Positions 20,101 to 30,041 of a DNA stretch of 64,000 nt are shown piece by piece. The notes under the pieces were generated by a model. It was given only the letters and a program-made list of their open reading frames with translations. It was not told where the DNA came from and ran no database searches. Source of the DNA: Gammaproteobacteria bacterium (lineage in GTDB: Bacteria; Pseudomonadota; Gammaproteobacteria; Pseudomonadales; Azotimanducaceae). Numbering within the stretch: the stretch's first letter is position 1; every line of letters begins with the position of its first letter. The stretch spans positions 62,001 to 126,000 of the forward strand of contig VXNM01000010.1 in assembly GCA_009840545.1 (NCBI GenBank). The letters are read 5' to 3'. Both the position numbers and the translations under genes were made by a program.

Positions 20101-20894
20101 AGTGAGGCCGAAGATGAAGGTTGATTTCCCGTGTGAATCTCGATGTCACAAAGACCTTTTCCAAGTCCGTTTCGTAACCTAACATCAAGACTTACGTTCA
20201 ACTCCAAGTCTTGAACGTAGGGAGCATTCCAAGCTCGAGGAACAAATTCAAACTGATGTGCGCTTACATGTAACGTCTCGATAGTGTCGGAAAACAAAAA
20301 TGATGTCTTTCGATTGGAATAGTGAAGAACTAATCCGCAATCTTCACACGATCCCTCGGTCTTTAAGTCGATTCGAACATTCTTCTGTGCTCCCACTGTT
20401 TGGGACTGCACCCTACCTTCAATGGTTTGAGTAGAGCCGTGTGCCGATGTGCTAGTTGTAAAGCTGAAATCAAGGTTTCGCGAATGAAGAAGAACGTCAA
20501 AAGCACCTAGACCTGCCACCACTGAACCCGGATTAGAGGTGGGGAGTTCGAGTTCCCCGAAGTTCAGCTCAAACTGAACATGGGATGCCGATAAGTTTGA
20601 AAGCGAGAACTGATTTCTCCACAACGAAAGAATGACATCGAGCTCGAGCTCTACGTCTTGGGCGAAGAGACCCGCTGCTTCGACCTTGTCGAAAGTAATA
20701 ACTGGGTTTAGTCCTGACCAACGAATCCCAATGCCCTCAACACTCAATCCGTGTGCTACGAGATATTCATTGATCCCCTCATCATGGTTTGGTACATACC
20801 AAGCGAGGATTCGTCCCAAGACACACATCAATGCAAACACAGCCGTTAACGTTGTAACCGTGAGAAAAAACACGCTGCGAAGACTAAATTTCAA
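17163..20894 (-). CDS. yhdP: AsmA-like inner-membrane phospholipid transporter YhdP
   Basis: Very large bridge-like envelope protein (1243 residues) of the AsmA/repeating-beta-groove group; YhdP, TamB and YdbH together move phospholipids to the outer membrane. It has one N-terminal membrane helix (about 10-30, [19 protein letters not shown]), a long beta-rich periplasmic body, and near the end the family segment with [10 protein letters not shown] and [20 protein letters not shown]. The tail is acidic ([10 protein letters not shown]). It sits between mreD and tldD; rng and maf, which often lie here, are missing. The 111 bp to mreD contain nothing I can name. Confidence 0.92.
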   Translation of the reverse strand: MKFSLRSVFFLTVTTLTAVFALMCVLGRILAWYVPNHDEGINEYLVAHGLSVEGIGIRWSGLNPVITFDKVEAAGLFAQDVELELDVILSLWRNQFSLSNLSASHVQFELNFGELELPTSNPGSVVAGLGAFDVLLHSRNLDFSFTTSTSAHGSTQTIEGRVQSQTVGAQKNVRIDLKTEGSCEDCGLVLHYSNRKTSFLFSDTIETLHVSAHQFEFVPRAWNAPYVQDLELNVSLDVRLRNGLGKGLCDIEIHTGNQPSSSASLRGKLVLNLIKDEIHGVLEDASFASGVEGTELSSLKFTSHGSPRLNHAWAERINTKDLVSLVRGFGDPAHPGVAWITGLQLEGELQDLQLRHDSNDLVLQATATDLKTHPYNAIPGVDIPQLEIFGRNRDLLLMPLSTSLAVEFPQWFEQSRSFSDIDGSMLLGLSRNHIGVRLAIAGASYDGQEISGILGFSTDYQTGRSSIGLVAEAIELAVPNFQQFVPRGTDAAIRVWLGDNIEQGVLHDIAAVYHNVQQSDDPQSSRVFEARVNLDQVVARFHEEWPHLDDVRGKVLLTRDSLDVDLESCHTAGVLVNSGDVSVSLDDGDVLINFVADAPAALLLDYVQSTPLAELARLDLSQIIADGQVDVESTLQFRRDHDQPLVGVRLAFDDTSLTLDSPSIDIAQLSGSILYSSPFNVSSRDLEGSFFGNAGSIEISSNSSAIDSTLRVQLESRFTPTNVVPYVGEWIEDVAEGESDFRLNMELSMNGSNTSLIVVESSLAGIEFKLPEPIGKRAETTQPTRVRIELEDVPLVHFESGAISSVFSMRGDGGLHGSIGLNVPPLEYGPEDVGLLVSGNLDSFRFSSPGGENELNLPAQVNLKELTVDRVEVQDLTFSDVVVDGIYSETEIDLTVKSNELEGSVTKSGQEPILVEVDRIQLEVQESRTSDPFSPEILNWIPTMNLRIEDIALIDQEQQQASFGSWSMFIDIHEQELRVSELNGSVRGLRIEGSETGGITWNTVDNTTRFVGTVRTDELHDVLPQWDYDPNVESKALTAEVDLKWPGSPLMFELYDTTGSLEGDLDEGRFLDVNAGGGALRIAGLLNFAVVLQRLQLDFKDVFREGTSFNRILFDVQTEDGILRIDEPLHIKTTGSDILLAGTMDLNNDSLAIEVVVTLPLSSSLPWWIGIATANPVAVISALVGKKIFEGQLDRMASMKYRVTGSLDDPNIQFVGLFRDSLDSENENNPENGEVVEGEENNE

Positions 20895-21005
20895 AACTCC
20901 CCTCGACGGTTCGGTTCGACGTCCTGAACTATTGGATTCTTGATCTTCAAGTGACCCTCACACTTGACCCAAGACAAGAGACAGGGACTCAATGAATAGG
21001 CCTGC

Positions 21006-21518
21006 TTATGAGAAAGAGACGTCTGTGTCTTCGACGTAAATCCATCTGTCGAGAATGACCGCGACAACGAACCAGAAAGCCAGTGACGCAACAATTGACC
21101 ACGGCATCAAAACGATCAAACCTTGCACGGGATACTCCACAAACTGCATGACTATTAGACGCACAATCTCGGCAAATATCACCACCCCAAGCAGACCTAA
21201 AAGCTGATAGCCAACAATTGGTCGATTCGAACGGCGTGGAAGGTTTAGTCCGACCAGCACGACCACACACAAGATTAAGCCGTTCAATCCGAACGGTTCC
21301 GCATACAGAACATCGAACAGAAATCCAAACAACCAGGCCACCAATACCGAAAAATTGGTAGGCAAATTGGTAGCCCAGTAATAGCAGACCAACAACGCGA
21401 AGTTTGGTGTGAAATAGGTCAAGACATCAGGCGCGAAGTGAGGTAGATCAACCATCGTCAAAACCAGCGCAACGACGAGCGAAATTGAGAATCCGACGTT
21501 ATTCCTCGGCAACTTCAC
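21006..21518 (-). CDS. mreD: Rod shape-determining protein MreD
   Basis: Integral inner-membrane part of the Rod complex. I chose the GTG at 21518 because a GGAG ribosome site lies 7 nt before it; this gives 170 residues starting MKLPRNNVGF, close to the usual 160-170. A longer reading to 21590 lies inside mreC. About five hydrophobic helices are visible, with the family hallmark GFLFDVLYAEPFGLNGL near the middle. It overlaps the mreC end by 20 bp. Confidence 0.9.
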   Translation of the reverse strand: MKLPRNNVGFSISLVVALVLTMVDLPHFAPDVLTYFTPNFALLVCYYWATNLPTNFSVLVAWLFGFLFDVLYAEPFGLNGLILCVVVLVGLNLPRRSNRPIVGYQLLGLLGVVIFAEIVRLIVMQFVEYPVQGLIVLMPWSIVASLAFWFVVAVILDRWIYVEDTDVSFS

Positions 21519-22344
21519 TAGTTGCTCCACCCACGACAACTTGCAGCCAAGTGCGACGATGCATCGCAGCAAGTGGCTCCACGAGTACACGCATTTCTAC
21601 ACCAGATGCTTCTGGTTCTATCGAGGTCACAACGCCTACAGGATACCCGCGCGGATAGACACCACCTAAGCCCGATGCAACAAGTAGGTCACCATTCTCA
21701 ATGTCAGCAGTTACTTCTGCGTGTTCCAAGACAAGCTCGGACGAGTTCCCCACCCCCGTGATTACGGCATGTGTACCTGACCGTTCTACAAGAACTGGAA
21801 CTGCAATCCTGCGATCTGTTATGAGAATCACTCGGCTGGTCGATGGCAATGATTCAACCACTTGGCCATAAATTCCGGTACTGTCCAAAACAGCCATACC
21901 GTCCTGCACACCATGCGTCCTACCGCGATTAATCAATATTTCATTCCGACCTGGCACAGCAATGAGTGCACTCAATTCAGCGGTCACTAAAGTCAGGTGT
22001 GGGCTGCGCTGCACTAGCGCCAACGCGTGCCTTAATTCCGAATTCTCTCTAGCTAAAGAGTCATAGCGACGATTCTTGACTACAGCATCCTGGTACTCAC
22101 GTTCTCGTTCCCGCTGCAAGTCCAAGAGTTCTTGGCGGTCTTGGATGTACGAGGATGAGTACGACATCCAACGTCCCGGCGCATTTACGCCACCATAGAG
22201 ACCGTTAGTTACCCAAGTCATCAATTGTCGAGGCACGCCAAGGAACTGCCCGCTCAGGTCCGTCACTACCAACGCGATGGATACGAGGATGAGCAAGACA
22301 AAGGTTGTTGGCGTACTAAAACGCTTTCTCGCGTCTGTGGCCAA
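21499..22344 (-). CDS. mreC: Rod shape-determining protein MreC
   Basis: Periplasmic, membrane-anchored scaffold that links MreB filaments to PBP2/RodA. The 281 residues start with a short cytoplasmic tail, a membrane helix (about 14-34, TFVLLILVSIALVVTDL) and a coiled coil (about 65-105, heptads through LLDLQREREREYQDAV). A beta-barrel domain follows with INRGRTHGVQDGMAVLDSTG and VYPRGYPVGVV. It lies between mreB (98 bp) and mreD (overlap). Confidence 0.95.
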   Translation of the reverse strand: MATDARKRFSTPTTFVLLILVSIALVVTDLSGQFLGVPRQLMTWVTNGLYGGVNAPGRWMSYSSSYIQDRQELLDLQREREREYQDAVVKNRRYDSLARENSELRHALALVQRSPHLTLVTAELSALIAVPGRNEILINRGRTHGVQDGMAVLDSTGIYGQVVESLPSTSRVILITDRRIAVPVLVERSGTHAVITGVGNSSELVLEHAEVTADIENGDLLVASGLGGVYPRGYPVGVVTSIEPEASGVEMRVLVEPLAAMHRRTWLQVVVGGATSEVAEE

Positions 22345-22442
22345 TCTAGATCACACGGTTAGGTGAGTTCTTTGTGCTCAGAGGCTGCAGCACTCATTGG
22401 TCAAGTTGGGGTCTACCAATTTGCAAAAAGCTGGAGCTCACA

Positions 22443-23468
22443 TCACGGGTTGAGCGTGAGTAGTTCTATGTGGTCTGAGTCTAAGATCTTGCCGCATCCC
22501 TCCGCGACACAAGTGAGCGGCTTTTCAGCCACCATTACGGGTAACCCAGTCTCTTGTTGCAACAGTTCATCAAGACCATGAAGGAGAGCTCCACCTCCAG
22601 TCAGCATGATTCCACTTTCCGCAATGTCGGCGGAAAGTTCCGGAGGGCATCGTTGTAATGCCGCACGGACTGCTTCCATGACCTGCTGCGTTGCGACGTG
22701 CAGAGCTTCGATCATGTGATCACTGTTGAGCACGAATCTACGAGGAACTCCCGCTGACAAGTGATGACCCGTCACTGTCATTTCCTTTACTTCATTTACA
22801 GAAACGGCAGTTCCGATTTTCTTCTTGATTAGTTCTGCGGTGGATTCACCAATTACACATCCTTCTTTCTGGCGAACATAAAGCATCACAGCATTATCAA
22901 ACGCATCGCCACCGACACGAATGCTCTCAGACACAACGACGCCGCCCAAGGCCATGATTGCAATATCCGTAGTTCCTCCCCCTATATCGACAACCATGGA
23001 GCCTCTTGCGTCTTGGATGTTCAGATTCGCGCCGACGGCGGCGGCCAATGGCTCTTCGATGAGAAACACCTCTCGTGCGCCGGCAGATTCGACCGAGTCG
23101 CGAATCGCTCGCTGTTCAACCTGTGTCGACCTGCATGGAATACACACTAGAACTCGTGGACTGCCAGCAAAAAATTTCCCTCCAATTGCCCGGCCGATAA
23201 AGTAGCGAAGCATCTTGCTTGTTACAGTGAAATCCGCGATTTGACCGTCCTTCATTGGACGAATTACGTCAATTTCCTTCGGAGTTTTGCCCAGCATCGA
23301 CTTAGCGTTAGTGCCCACAGCAGCAACTTGCTTGTCGCCTGGACGAATAGCCACAACTGAGGGCTCGTTTAGGACAATGCCTTGGTTCTTAATAAAGATC
23401 AAGGTGTTCGCCGTGCCCAAGTCGATGGACATGTCCGGGGAAAAGAGGCCGCGTATTGCTCTCAACAT
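22443..23468 (-). CDS. mreB: Rod shape-determining actin homologue MreB
   Basis: Actin-like ATPase forming short membrane filaments that orient lateral cell wall synthesis. The 341 residues show phosphate-1 [12 protein letters not shown], phosphate-2 [12 protein letters not shown] and the adenosine motif [13 protein letters not shown]. The N-terminal [10 protein letters not shown] is a typical amphipathic membrane anchor. It heads the mreBCD-yhdP-tldD-pmbA run. A -10-like TACAAT on the minus strand at 23516-23511, about 45 bp before the start, is the best promoter candidate. Confidence 0.97.
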   Translation of the reverse strand: MLRAIRGLFSPDMSIDLGTANTLIFIKNQGIVLNEPSVVAIRPGDKQVAAVGTNAKSMLGKTPKEIDVIRPMKDGQIADFTVTSKMLRYFIGRAIGGKFFAGSPRVLVCIPCRSTQVEQRAIRDSVESAGAREVFLIEEPLAAAVGANLNIQDARGSMVVDIGGGTTDIAIMALGGVVVSESIRVGGDAFDNAVMLYVRQKEGCVIGESTAELIKKKIGTAVSVNEVKEMTVTGHHLSAGVPRRFVLNSDHMIEALHVATQQVMEAVRAALQRCPPELSADIAESGIMLTGGGALLHGLDELLQQETGLPVMVAEKPLTCVAEGCGKILDSDHIELLTLNP

Positions 23469-23943
23469 CTACATGTCTCTTAAATGTAAGGGAATTCCAA
23501 GTATCGACGGATTGTAGCACTACAACTGTGAGCTTGCAGCAATTCCAATCAAATCGGGATCACTACTGAATATACCGCTCAACTCGCCCCGTAGTGGGAG
23601 GAATTTCCGGTTAAATCGAAGAAAGTGTATAAGCAAAAAACCATGTCTTCAAGAGCTAGGGAGCGTTCCTGTTATTGTGGAGCAAAGAGAGAGAAAACTC
23701 TGCAACTCGCCGTCTTCAGGCTTTATTCGAGTGTACAAATCACTATTGAAACGGAAGGTGCTCTTAATACTTGTGCCATAGCACTAGAAATACACTCAAA
23801 GAATAGAATACGCGCACTCGAAACGCGGTTGTCAACTGAGTGTTGTTCGCCAGTTCACAGGCAGCATACACTGCAAGTGAGGCATCGCGAACCAGATAGA
23901 GTAACGAGACCATCATCCAGTTTTCCCCTGTAGTTTGTACACC
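23469..23943. other. Divergent intergenic region mreB/gatC (475 bp)
   Basis: No convincing gene is present. The only frame of any length on the plus strand (23625-23933, 102 codons) has low-complexity, basic content unlike its neighbours. The region must hold the promoters of both mreB and gatCAB. A TATAAG (about 23628) reads toward gatC but lacks a clear -35. I see no riboswitch or RNA gene that I can name. Confidence 0.5.
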
Positions 23944-24228
23944 ATGGACGACGCAACACTCGCAAGACTTGGACACCTGAGTCGAATTCTCTTGAAAGAC
24001 GAGGAACAGGCCGCTTTGCTTCAAGATTTACGCACTATATTGCGATTCGTCGACGAAATAAAGTCCGTGCCAACGAAAGACGTGGAGCCGTTGGCGCATC
24101 CTCTCGATACTGTACAAGCCTTGCGCAATGACTCTGTAATCGATGACATAGAACGAGACAAGTACCAACAAGTCGCGTCACAGACCGTGGATGGGTTCTA
24201 CGTCGTCCCCAAAGTCATCGACTCCTAA
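23944..24228 (+). CDS. gatC: Aspartyl/glutamyl-tRNA amidotransferase subunit C
   Basis: Small subunit that stabilises GatAB, which converts Glu-tRNA(Gln) or Asp-tRNA(Asn) to the amidated form. Starting at ATG 23944 it has 94 residues, with the family pattern ATLARLGHLSRILL at the start and DVEPLAHPLDTVQALRND in the middle. A TTG nine bases upstream is an alternative start. The stop TAA overlaps the gatA ATG by one base (TAATG). Confidence 0.93.
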   Translation: MDDATLARLGHLSRILLKDEEQAALLQDLRTILRFVDEIKSVPTKDVEPLAHPLDTVQALRNDSVIDDIERDKYQQVASQTVDGFYVVPKVIDS

Positions 24229-25670
24229 TGGACACTATCCAATCAATCAAGCAATTGTGCGATCTAATGGACACACGACAAGCTAGCTCGTATGAAATCA
24301 CGAGTGAGTACTTGGCTCGCATCCGTCGCATCGATAAGCAACTCAATAGTTTTGTCTCCTTGCACGAAGAAGCGGCATTACGTGCCGCTAGATTGGCTGA
24401 TAAGAACAGAGCTTGTGGGCGAATAAAGCCTTTGACGGGCATTCCAATAGGTCACAAGGACGTTTTTTGTGTCAAGGGAGAGAGGACTTCCTGTTGTTCG
24501 CGAATGCTTGAGTCTTTCGTAGCTCCTTACAGCGCAACAATCGTTCAAAACCTTGAGGATGCCGGTGCGGTCAGTCTGGGCAAGACTAACATGGATGAAT
24601 TCGCAATGGGCTCGTCCAATGAGACAAGCATTTTCGGTCCTGCCCGAAATCCTTGGAACTTAGACCGTGTACCTGGCGGCTCTTCGGGCGGTTCGGCCGC
24701 CGCTGTGGCTGCCTGCATTGCTCCAGCGTGCACGGGGTCAGACACTGGAGGTTCTATTCGCCAACCCGCCTCTTTTTGCGGAGTGACAGGATTTAAGCCT
24801 ACATATGGAGTCAACTCGCGTTTTGGAATGGTTGCATTCGCATCGAGTCTTGATCATCCGGGAACTCTTACACGTAGTGTGGAAGATGCCCGAATAATGT
24901 TTGACGCAATGTCGGGCCAAGACCTCCTCGATTCTACGAGTTCACGAGCACCGGCCTCATCCAACACGTCAGCTGCTACGCGAATGACACTTGGCTACCC
25001 TACTTCATTGTTCTCTGATTTGCCTTTTTCGATTACTAACGCTCTCGAAGAGGCTCGAAAGATCCTGGAAGGTCAAGGGAACACCATCATTGAGATTGAT
25101 CTTCCGCATTTCGACAACGCAGTTGCCGCCTACTATGTAATTTCATGTGCCGAGGCATCCGCAAACCTCGCTCGCTATGACGGAATCCGTTACGGGCATC
25201 GAAGCATGCATGGTTCAACATTCGACTCACTATGCGAGCACTCACGGAGCGAAGGCTTTGGACAAGAAGTCAAACGCCGAATACTTACCGGGACCTTCGT
25301 ACTCTCTGTGGGACACTACGACGCTTACTATGTCAAAGCACAGAAAGTTCGAAGGTTGATTCGAGACGACTATCTTCGAGCATTCGAGAAAGTCGATCTC
25401 ATACTCTCACCCGCATCTCCGACGACGGCATTTCGGCTGCACGCCTTGGATCGAGAACCAACGGAAATGTACAAACAAGATCAATTTACCGTTCCTGTAA
25501 ATATGGCTGGGCTACCTGCAATGAGCATTCCATGCGGCTTCGCGGAAGAACTGCCAGTTGGTTTTCAAATGATCGGTCCACACTTTGGCGAGTCAAGACT
25601 ATTCTCCCTCGGCGTGCAGTTTCAGACCCTCACCGACTGGCATCTTAAAGCTCCTAACGTTCTCGCATGA
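24228..25670 (+). CDS. gatA: Aspartyl/glutamyl-tRNA amidotransferase subunit A
   Basis: Amidase-signature glutaminase that supplies ammonia to GatB. The 480 residues contain the catalytic Lys77 in GIPIGHKDVF, the Gly/Ser-rich segment PGGSSGGSAAAVAA and the Ser-cisSer-Lys triad region GSDTGGSIRQPA. GatCAB in gammaproteobacteria usually serves asparagine (and sometimes glutamine) tRNA charging; the tRNA synthetases are not in the window. It overlaps gatB by 4 bp. Confidence 0.97.
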   Translation: MDTIQSIKQLCDLMDTRQASSYEITSEYLARIRRIDKQLNSFVSLHEEAALRAARLADKNRACGRIKPLTGIPIGHKDVFCVKGERTSCCSRMLESFVAPYSATIVQNLEDAGAVSLGKTNMDEFAMGSSNETSIFGPARNPWNLDRVPGGSSGGSAAAVAACIAPACTGSDTGGSIRQPASFCGVTGFKPTYGVNSRFGMVAFASSLDHPGTLTRSVEDARIMFDAMSGQDLLDSTSSRAPASSNTSAATRMTLGYPTSLFSDLPFSITNALEEARKILEGQGNTIIEIDLPHFDNAVAAYYVISCAEASANLARYDGIRYGHRSMHGSTFDSLCEHSRSEGFGQEVKRRILTGTFVLSVGHYDAYYVKAQKVRRLIRDDYLRAFEKVDLILSPASPTTAFRLHALDREPTEMYKQDQFTVPVNMAGLPAMSIPCGFAEELPVGFQMIGPHFGESRLFSLGVQFQTLTDWHLKAPNVLA

Positions 25671-27112
25671 ACTTCTCATCGAAATGGGAACCTGTGATTG
25701 GATTGGAGATTCATGTCCAACTGAACACTCAGTCCAAATTGTTTTCCACATCTCCCGCACAGGTAAACTCTGATCCGAATGTACATGCCAACATCGTCGA
25801 TCTCGCAATCCCCGGAACGCTTCCCGTACTCAATAGAAAAGCTTTGCACAAAGCAATCATGTTCGGAGTCGCAATATCTGCACGTATTTCGAAAACGTGT
25901 AGATTCGAGCGCAAGAGCTACTTCTATCCGGACTTGCCCAAGGGGTATCAAATTACACAACTGTCGGACCCGATTGTCGGAAAGGGATCAATAGATGTCC
26001 TTACGGAAGGCAAGAGTGCAAAGACGGTTGGGATTACACGAGCTCATTTAGAAGAAGATGCTGGAAAATCGGTGCATGATCGGATTGCGAACACGACGGC
26101 AATCGACCTGAACCGCGCAGGTACTCCGCTCTTAGAAGTAGTTACGGAGCCCCACCTAAATTCACCCTCTGAAGCCGCCTCATGCTTTCGCCAACTCCAC
26201 ACACTAGTTACTTGGTTGGGAATATGTGACGGAAACCTTAATGAAGGGTCCATGCGTTGCGACGCAAACGTCTCCGTACGCCAACGTGGAGACAAAGCCC
26301 TGGGAAATCGCACGGAAATCAAGAATGTCAACTCGTTTCGGTTTGTCGAGCGTGCACTCCACTATGAAATCGAGCGGCACATTGCGCTACTTGAACAGGG
26401 TGAGAGCGTGGAACGAGAAACTCGGCTATATGATGTGGAGCGGGACGAAACTCGTCGCATGCGCGGAAAGGAATACTCGGACGACTATAGGTACTTTCCC
26501 GATCCTGACTTGCTACCCGTCGCTGTCTCAGAGGATTTGGTAGAGTCCATTCGTCGATCGATGCCCGAACTACCACACGTTCGTCGAGAACGCTATGTAA
26601 GCCAATTGGAATTGGACCATGGCATCGCGGCACTCCTCACGCGGGACCGAGAAACATCAGAATACTTCGAGAGAGCTAATAGAGTTACAGGCAACGCCCG
26701 ACTCGTTGCGAATTGGATCTTGGGAAATGTTGGTTCGATATTGAATCGAGACGAATTAACTATCGAAGAGTTTCCCTTAAGTCCAGAAGCACTCGGAAAA
26801 ATCCTCAGCCATGTAGACGACGATGAGTTGTCGGACGCCATGGCCAAGCAAGTATTCGATCAAGTTCTAGCGCACGGTAATTCTGTAAACGAAGCCCTAG
26901 ATAGAGTGCGACAGACACAGATTTCTGGCAGCGGAGAATTGCGAAAAATAGTACAGACCGTATTAGACAACCACCCAAATCAAGTAAAACAACTGTCTGA
27001 GGGCAAATCCAAGGTCTTGGGATTTCTCATCGGTCAAGCGATAAAGATGTCTCAAGGAAAGGCAGATCCCAAACAGTTGAGCGAGATTTTCCGGGAGCTC
27101 ACTTCGTCCTAG
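25667..27112 (+). CDS. gatB: Aspartyl/glutamyl-tRNA amidotransferase subunit B
   Basis: Kinase and amidotransferase subunit that activates the misacylated aminoacyl-tRNA. The 481 residues begin with WEPVIGLEIHVQLNTQSKLF, contain the FYPDLPKGYQITQ signature and NEGSMRCDANVSVR, and end in a YqeY-like tail (about 405-475) that binds tRNA. It forms an operon with gatC and gatA. The reductase gene follows after 21 bp and is probably co-transcribed. Confidence 0.97.
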   Translation: MNFSSKWEPVIGLEIHVQLNTQSKLFSTSPAQVNSDPNVHANIVDLAIPGTLPVLNRKALHKAIMFGVAISARISKTCRFERKSYFYPDLPKGYQITQLSDPIVGKGSIDVLTEGKSAKTVGITRAHLEEDAGKSVHDRIANTTAIDLNRAGTPLLEVVTEPHLNSPSEAASCFRQLHTLVTWLGICDGNLNEGSMRCDANVSVRQRGDKALGNRTEIKNVNSFRFVERALHYEIERHIALLEQGESVERETRLYDVERDETRRMRGKEYSDDYRYFPDPDLLPVAVSEDLVESIRRSMPELPHVRRERYVSQLELDHGIAALLTRDRETSEYFERANRVTGNARLVANWILGNVGSILNRDELTIEEFPLSPEALGKILSHVDDDELSDAMAKQVFDQVLAHGNSVNEALDRVRQTQISGSGELRKIVQTVLDNHPNQVKQLSEGKSKVLGFLIGQAIKMSQGKADPKQLSEIFRELTSS

Positions 27113-27133
27113 TCCAGCAATCTGGAATGACAA

Positions 27134-28171
27134 ATGAAAGAAAAAGTTGACGCCGTAATAGTTGGTGCCGGGCCCTGCGGATTGTTCCAAGTCTTCGAGC
27201 TTGGTCTCCTAGGCATGACTGCGCATGTTGTGGATGCCCTTCCCAACATCGGCGGACAGTGCTTCGAACTGTACCCTGACAAACCCATTTACGACATACC
27301 AGGTATTCCCGTTTGTTCCGCAATGGAACTCGTGGATCGATTGCTTGAGCAGATCAAGCCTTTCGATCCTGTCTTTCATCTCGACCAGCAAGTAACAGAG
27401 CTCAGCCCCACAGAGAACAACCGATTCAATGTAAGAACTGGCAAAGATGTTGAATTTGATTCAGCTGCTGTTGTTATTGCTGGGGGAGTTGGTTCATTTC
27501 AGCCACGTGCCTTGAGAATCCAAGGAGTCGAACGCTTTGTGGACAAGCAGGTTTTCTATCGAGTCCAAGATGTGACACTCTTTCGGGATAGGGATGTAGT
27601 CGTACTTGGCGGAGGAGACTCGGCTCTCGACTGGGCAGTTGAATTGGTCGAGGATGTTCGTTCATTGACTCTTGTTCATCGGAGTAAGGATTTTCGTGCG
27701 GCAGAAGCAACAGTAGAGAGAATGAAGCAATATGTCGCCGACGACAAGATGCGATTTATGGTCGGTAACGCCACGGATCTCACAGTCAACGACAACCGCA
27801 TGACCGAAGTCCACATCACACAACCTAACCGCGAGGTGGAACGTTTGTCCGCGGAATATCTCCTAGTCTTCTTCGGATTGTCTCCTCGTCTTGGCCCGAT
27901 AGCAACTTGGGATTTGGGACTACAACGCAACCAAGTGATCACAGACACGGAAAAATTCGAGACTAACATTCCAGGCATTTACGCTATAGGAGATATCGCC
28001 GTGTATCCAGGAAAGAAAAAGCTGATTCTTTCGGGTTTTCACGAAGCTGCATTGGCAGCATTCGCAATTAAGGAGCGGCTCAACCCGGGCGAGAAAGTCC
28101 ACCTTCAATATACGACTACAAGTACTCTCCTGCAAGAGAGGCTCGGTGTTAGTAACGCGGAGCGCAATTAG
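27134..28171 (+). CDS. Ferredoxin-NADP reductase, thioredoxin-reductase-like type
   Basis: A 345-residue flavoprotein that exchanges electrons between NADPH and ferredoxin or flavodoxin. Two Rossmann motifs are seen: FAD-binding VGAGPCGLFQVFELG (about 11-25) and NADP-binding VVLGGGDSALDWAV (about 155-168). The segment NIGGQCFELYPDKPIYDIPG is diagnostic for this FNR group. There is no CxxC redox pair in the NADP domain, which separates it from true thioredoxin reductases. Near the end are IYAIGDIAVYPGK, the FAD-closing motif, and a C-terminal extension. It follows gatB and converges on the CRTAC1-type gene. Confidence 0.88.
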   Translation: MKEKVDAVIVGAGPCGLFQVFELGLLGMTAHVVDALPNIGGQCFELYPDKPIYDIPGIPVCSAMELVDRLLEQIKPFDPVFHLDQQVTELSPTENNRFNVRTGKDVEFDSAAVVIAGGVGSFQPRALRIQGVERFVDKQVFYRVQDVTLFRDRDVVVLGGGDSALDWAVELVEDVRSLTLVHRSKDFRAAEATVERMKQYVADDKMRFMVGNATDLTVNDNRMTEVHITQPNREVERLSAEYLLVFFGLSPRLGPIATWDLGLQRNQVITDTEKFETNIPGIYAIGDIAVYPGKKKLILSGFHEAALAAFAIKERLNPGEKVHLQYTTTSTLLQERLGVSNAERN

Positions 28172-28223
28172 GTTATCGGAAGACCACTCATTAGAGGGTT
28201 ATTTCCCAAGTAAAGGTTGAGAA

Positions 28224-28240
28224 TTGGGTTCGCCACCCAA
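28224..28240. terminator. Small hairpin between convergent genes
   Basis: TTGGGT and ACCCAA form a 6-bp stem with a 5-nt loop in the 96-bp gap between the convergent reductase and CRTAC1-type genes. A second weak dyad, GTTG/CAAC, follows directly. No U-run is present, so it is only a possible end site for either transcript. Confidence 0.25.
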
Positions 28241-28267
28241 AGTTGGGCACAACCCGACTTAGCTAGG

Positions 28268-29962
28268 TCAATCCGTTTCTTGTTGGATTACGACAAATTG
28301 ATTGGCTTCAAAGTCTCCTAAGGACTCAGACTGTCCGTCAGGCCAACGAACTTCCAAGTCTGTTATGGCTTCGTGATTACCAAGCCCAATGTGTACACGC
28401 GCATCGCTGGATGACATGAAACTCCCATCCCTAGAAACCATCTCGTAACGACTTTCGCCCGCGACACTGTACTTGAGGGTTGTGCCCAGCGCGGAACTGC
28501 CATTTCCATTTCTAAGGTCTAGTGACAGCCAATTTCCGCTGATTTTGATGTTGTTGAGCAACAGGTATGGCGGTGCATCTCGGTTCACAACAACCAGGTC
28601 CAGTCCACCATCGTTGTCTATGTCTCCCACAGCACAACCTCGACTTGTGTGGATTAGCTGACTCGCCCTCAAATTTCCCAGAGGTACTTCGACAAATGAA
28701 CCTTCTTCTTGCCCAGCAAAAAGCAGGTTTTGTTCAGCATAAATGTCTCCAGTACGCAAGTCGCTCGGGTAGACACCTCCATTGGCGACATAGAGGTCAG
28801 TCTTTCTGTCATTGTCAAAGTCTTCGAGAACAACACCCCAACGTGTATACCTGCTAGTTGCGGTGTTCAATCCAGTTTTGCTTGTGACGTCGGAAAAGTA
28901 GGTACCCTCATTTCGAAAGAAGGTGTCGGTTTCACCGACGAGATTCACAACAAGCAAGTCGAAGTCGCCGTCGTGGTCGTAATCTTTGGTTGCGACTCCC
29001 ATCCCTGCCTTGACCAGTCCATAACCATCCGCTGCTACGCCGTACGACTCTGCGGCATTTACGAACCTGAGATTTCCTCGGTTAATCCACAGTTCATTGG
29101 GAGTACGATCATTCGCCACGTAGAAGTCCATCAGCCCATCTGAGTTGAAGTCCGCACTGACCACACCAAAGCTGTGTCCAGATTCCTTGTTGATTCCGCT
29201 CTCTTCAGAGTAGTCGGTGAAGGTCCCATCACCGTTGTTTCGATAGAGACGATTGGTCGCAGGTGACGCGTAACGTTCTGGCGGACAGTAGGAACGAATG
29301 CCACCTTCGTAGCACTCAACTTCTGAGTTGATGTTCCAGTTCACGTAGTTGGCAACGAACAAGTCAAGATTTCCGTCTCGGTCGAAGTCTTGAAATGTTG
29401 CAGAGGAACTGAAAGACGGGTCATCAACGCCGGCCTCTACAGATACGTCCTCAAATGAACCCGTTCCATCGTTGGCCAGCAGCACATTTGGACCCACATT
29501 GGTGACATACAAATCAACGTCTCCATCATTGTCATAGTCTCCAGCCGCAATACCCATCCCATAGCCTGAATCTCCTGCACCGTTAGAACTCGATGCCTTC
29601 GCAAATCGACCGTTCTGCTGATTGAAGTAAAGTTCGTTTTGCCATTGGTCTGCTTCGTCTTCGTACAAGCTCCCACTTTGAACTAGGTAGATGTCGATCC
29701 ATCCGTCTCCGTTCAGATCAGCCAATGCAACACCGCTGCCATTGATCTCGGGAAGTAGTGGTACGGAGCGAAAACCGGAGCTATGCACAAAAGTTATTCC
29801 TCGATCGGTTGACTCTTCGCTAAACCAGGAACTCTCTTGTGGGTCTCGATCTATACGATCAGCTGAACATGCACCAAGTACCATCCCTATCCAAAGAACG
29901 ATAGTCGTTTTTCGTACAAATTGTTTGACCCTTAGAGATCCTAGTAGGGGAGTTTTCTCCAC
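28268..29962 (-). CDS. CRTAC1-type lipoprotein: seven-bladed FG-GAP propeller + ASPIC/UnbV domain (copy B)
   Basis: A 564-residue exported lipoprotein: signal peptide with lipobox LGAC (Cys32), then a calcium-type beta-propeller, then an ASPIC/UnbV domain (about 485-562). Seven DxDxDGxxD-like loops occur at 82-90, 142-150, 192-200, 271-279, 327-335, 381-389 and 447-455, one per expected blade; the sixth reads DFDNDRKTD and has lost its glycine. A conserved pair Cys217/Cys226 (ending CPP) probably makes a disulfide. Propellers of this kind bind ligands or partners through Ca-stabilised blades; the substrate is unknown. It is paralogous to the gene at 31525-33207 and lies 79 bp downstream of its TPR partner. 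Confidence 0.85.
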   Translation of the reverse strand: MEKTPLLGSLRVKQFVRKTTIVLWIGMVLGACSADRIDRDPQESSWFSEESTDRGITFVHSSGFRSVPLLPEINGSGVALADLNGDGWIDIYLVQSGSLYEDEADQWQNELYFNQQNGRFAKASSSNGAGDSGYGMGIAAGDYDNDGDVDLYVTNVGPNVLLANDGTGSFEDVSVEAGVDDPSFSSSATFQDFDRDGNLDLFVANYVNWNINSEVECYEGGIRSYCPPERYASPATNRLYRNNGDGTFTDYSEESGINKESGHSFGVVSADFNSDGLMDFYVANDRTPNELWINRGNLRFVNAAESYGVAADGYGLVKAGMGVATKDYDHDGDFDLLVVNLVGETDTFFRNEGTYFSDVTSKTGLNTATSRYTRWGVVLEDFDNDRKTDLYVANGGVYPSDLRTGDIYAEQNLLFAGQEEGSFVEVPLGNLRASQLIHTSRGCAVGDIDNDGGLDLVVVNRDAPPYLLLNNIKISGNWLSLDLRNGNGSSALGTTLKYSVAGESRYEMVSRDGSFMSSSDARVHIGLGNHEAITDLEVRWPDGQSESLGDFEANQFVVIQQETD

Positions 29963-30041
29963 CAGCTACAACCCTCCTTCAGGGGAAATACCGATGGAGA
30001 TGAGAAGCAGGCAGTGCTGCATTACGAGCTTGGAGTATCGG

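Noticed and set aside
21519-21590. Longer N-terminus for MreD
   Set aside because: It would lie inside mreC; the GTG at 21518 has a good ribosome site and gives the family length.
23625-23933. 102-codon frame upstream of gatC
   Set aside because: Composition unlike neighbours, no ribosome site, no motif; treated as promoter region.
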